Positions 63,617 through 64,000 of a DNA stretch of 64,000 nucleotides are shown here, piece after piece (within the stretch, counting starts at the first letter, position 1; each line of letters starts with the position of its first letter). The position numbers were made by a program, and so were the translations under genes. The notes beneath the pieces were generated by a model, which searched no databases, was not told where the DNA came from, and worked only from the letters and a program-made list of their open reading frames with translations. The DNA is from Candidatus Hydrogenedentota bacterium. GTDB taxonomy: Bacteria > Hydrogenedentota > Hydrogenedentia > Hydrogenedentales > JAEUWI01. The DNA lies in contig JAHBVV010000006.1 of the NCBI GenBank assembly GCA_019637335.1, forward strand, positions 132,235-196,234, written 5' to 3'.

Positions 63617-64000
63617 CCTGGGCCTCCGGATTCATCTCCTGCGCCATTTTCTTGACCGTCTTGATATCCATTTTTCCCGTGCCGAGCACCGGTATTTCCG
63701 CGATGGCGTGGAACGAACTGGCGCGGGGCGCCCAGAGATTTGGTATGTCCGACTGGGGAATTGCCTTCAACAGGCGATCGAGTTCGTCCTCGGCCAGGGT
63801 GTGGAAGACGACGAGCCGCTCCCCTTTCTGGGGGTCTGGAACGCTGGTCACGGCCATGCGCTGCTCGGTGAGATCGAGGAGGCCGTGCAGGGTCTCCTCC
63901 ACTTTCGTGTGCGGCACCATTTCCCCCCCGATCTTGCTGAAACGGGCGAGGCGATCCGTGATCGTGATGAATCCGTCTTCGTCCAGGTGGGCGATGTCCC
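63609..64000 (-). CDS. Acyl-CoA/ACP synthetase, Aas-like, C-terminal part (rest beyond right edge)
   Basis: The frame is open to the window edge, so only the last ~130 codons are present. The visible part begins GDIAHLDEDGFITITDRLAR, then FSKIGGEMVPHTKVEE, the adenylate-forming enzyme motif with the Aas-type KIGGEMVPH. The end has VLGTGKMDIKTVKKMA with the catalytic Lys. In Aas proteins this domain activates fatty acids for phospholipid repair. Whether an acyltransferase domain lies upstream cannot be seen. Confidence 0.88.
   Translation of the reverse strand, partial: DIAHLDEDGFITITDRLARFSKIGGEMVPHTKVEETLHGLLDLTEQRMAVTSVPDPQKGERLVVFHTLAEDELDRLLKAIPQSDIPNLWAPRASSFHAIAEIPVLGTGKMDIKTVKKMAQEMNPEAQGG

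Overview
The window is a 64 kb piece of GC-rich bacterial chromosome (genes mostly above 60 % GC by eye). It is packed with secreted polysaccharide- and sugar-related proteins. The DUF1549/DUF1553 cytochrome plus DUF1501 pair, the DUF6807/PmoA-like, ThuA, DUF4838 and Gfo/Idh/MocA secreted proteins, and the many short palindromic intergenic repeats fit an environmental PVC-like bacterium. Candidatus Hydrogenedentota is my leading guess and Planctomycetota the alternative; this is an inference from gene content, not a phylogeny. Single-chain GlyRS, RsgA, YchF, RpoN, superoxide dismutase and a tRNA-Arg(CCU) mark it as chromosomal.

Layout. 1-1.7 kb: left-edge lipoprotein (partial) and the 3' end of an RHS protein with a phospholipase A2-like toxin tip. 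1.8-6.2 kb: DUF1549/DUF1553 cytochrome and DUF1501 pair. 6.7-11.6 kb: Ca/Na exchanger, orphan GspF-N-like protein, RsgA, a PIN toxin-antitoxin pair and GlyRS. 12.2-21.6 kb: a six-gene minus-strand operon, read from its promoter end as PLD-SNF2 helicase, adenine-specific DNA methylase, dual-OB protein, two DUF488 proteins and a DprA/SMF-like Rossmann protein. It resembles a restriction or phage-defence module but is not a canonical known system, and it is my main candidate for something undescribed. 21.7-26.9 kb: a phosphatase-ADP-ribosylglycohydrolase fusion, a DegT aminotransferase, a DUF1778-GNAT toxin-antitoxin pair and a DUF6807 protein. 27.2-34.3 kb: LacI regulator, xylose isomerase, secreted Gfo/Idh/MocA oxidoreductase and a large HEAT-repeat protein. 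34.3-40.1 kb: repeat-rich spacers, AI-2E permease, DUF805 protein and a secreted glycosidase-like protein. 40.1-46.6 kb: a tightly overlapped five-gene minus-strand run ending in a GH42-like enzyme. 46.6-64 kb: rpoN behind a consensus sigma-70 promoter, DUF4838 protein, ychF, FapA-like protein, tRNA-Arg, CNNM/CBS protein, a second DegT enzyme, CHAD, ThuA, MshEN-HDOD, SOD, GNAT, alpha/beta hydrolase, and the end of an acyl-ACP synthetase/Aas-like gene.

How the genes work together. The secreted enzymes and the LacI and PocR-AraC regulators suggest a heterotroph living on complex carbohydrates. The helicase-methylase operon, two toxin-antitoxin loci, the RHS toxin fragment and the ADP-ribosylglycohydrolase fusion make up a conflict and defence layer. 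Several dispersed repeat families fill the spacers and in two places have become part of open frames. No transposase, integrase or CRISPR array was seen.
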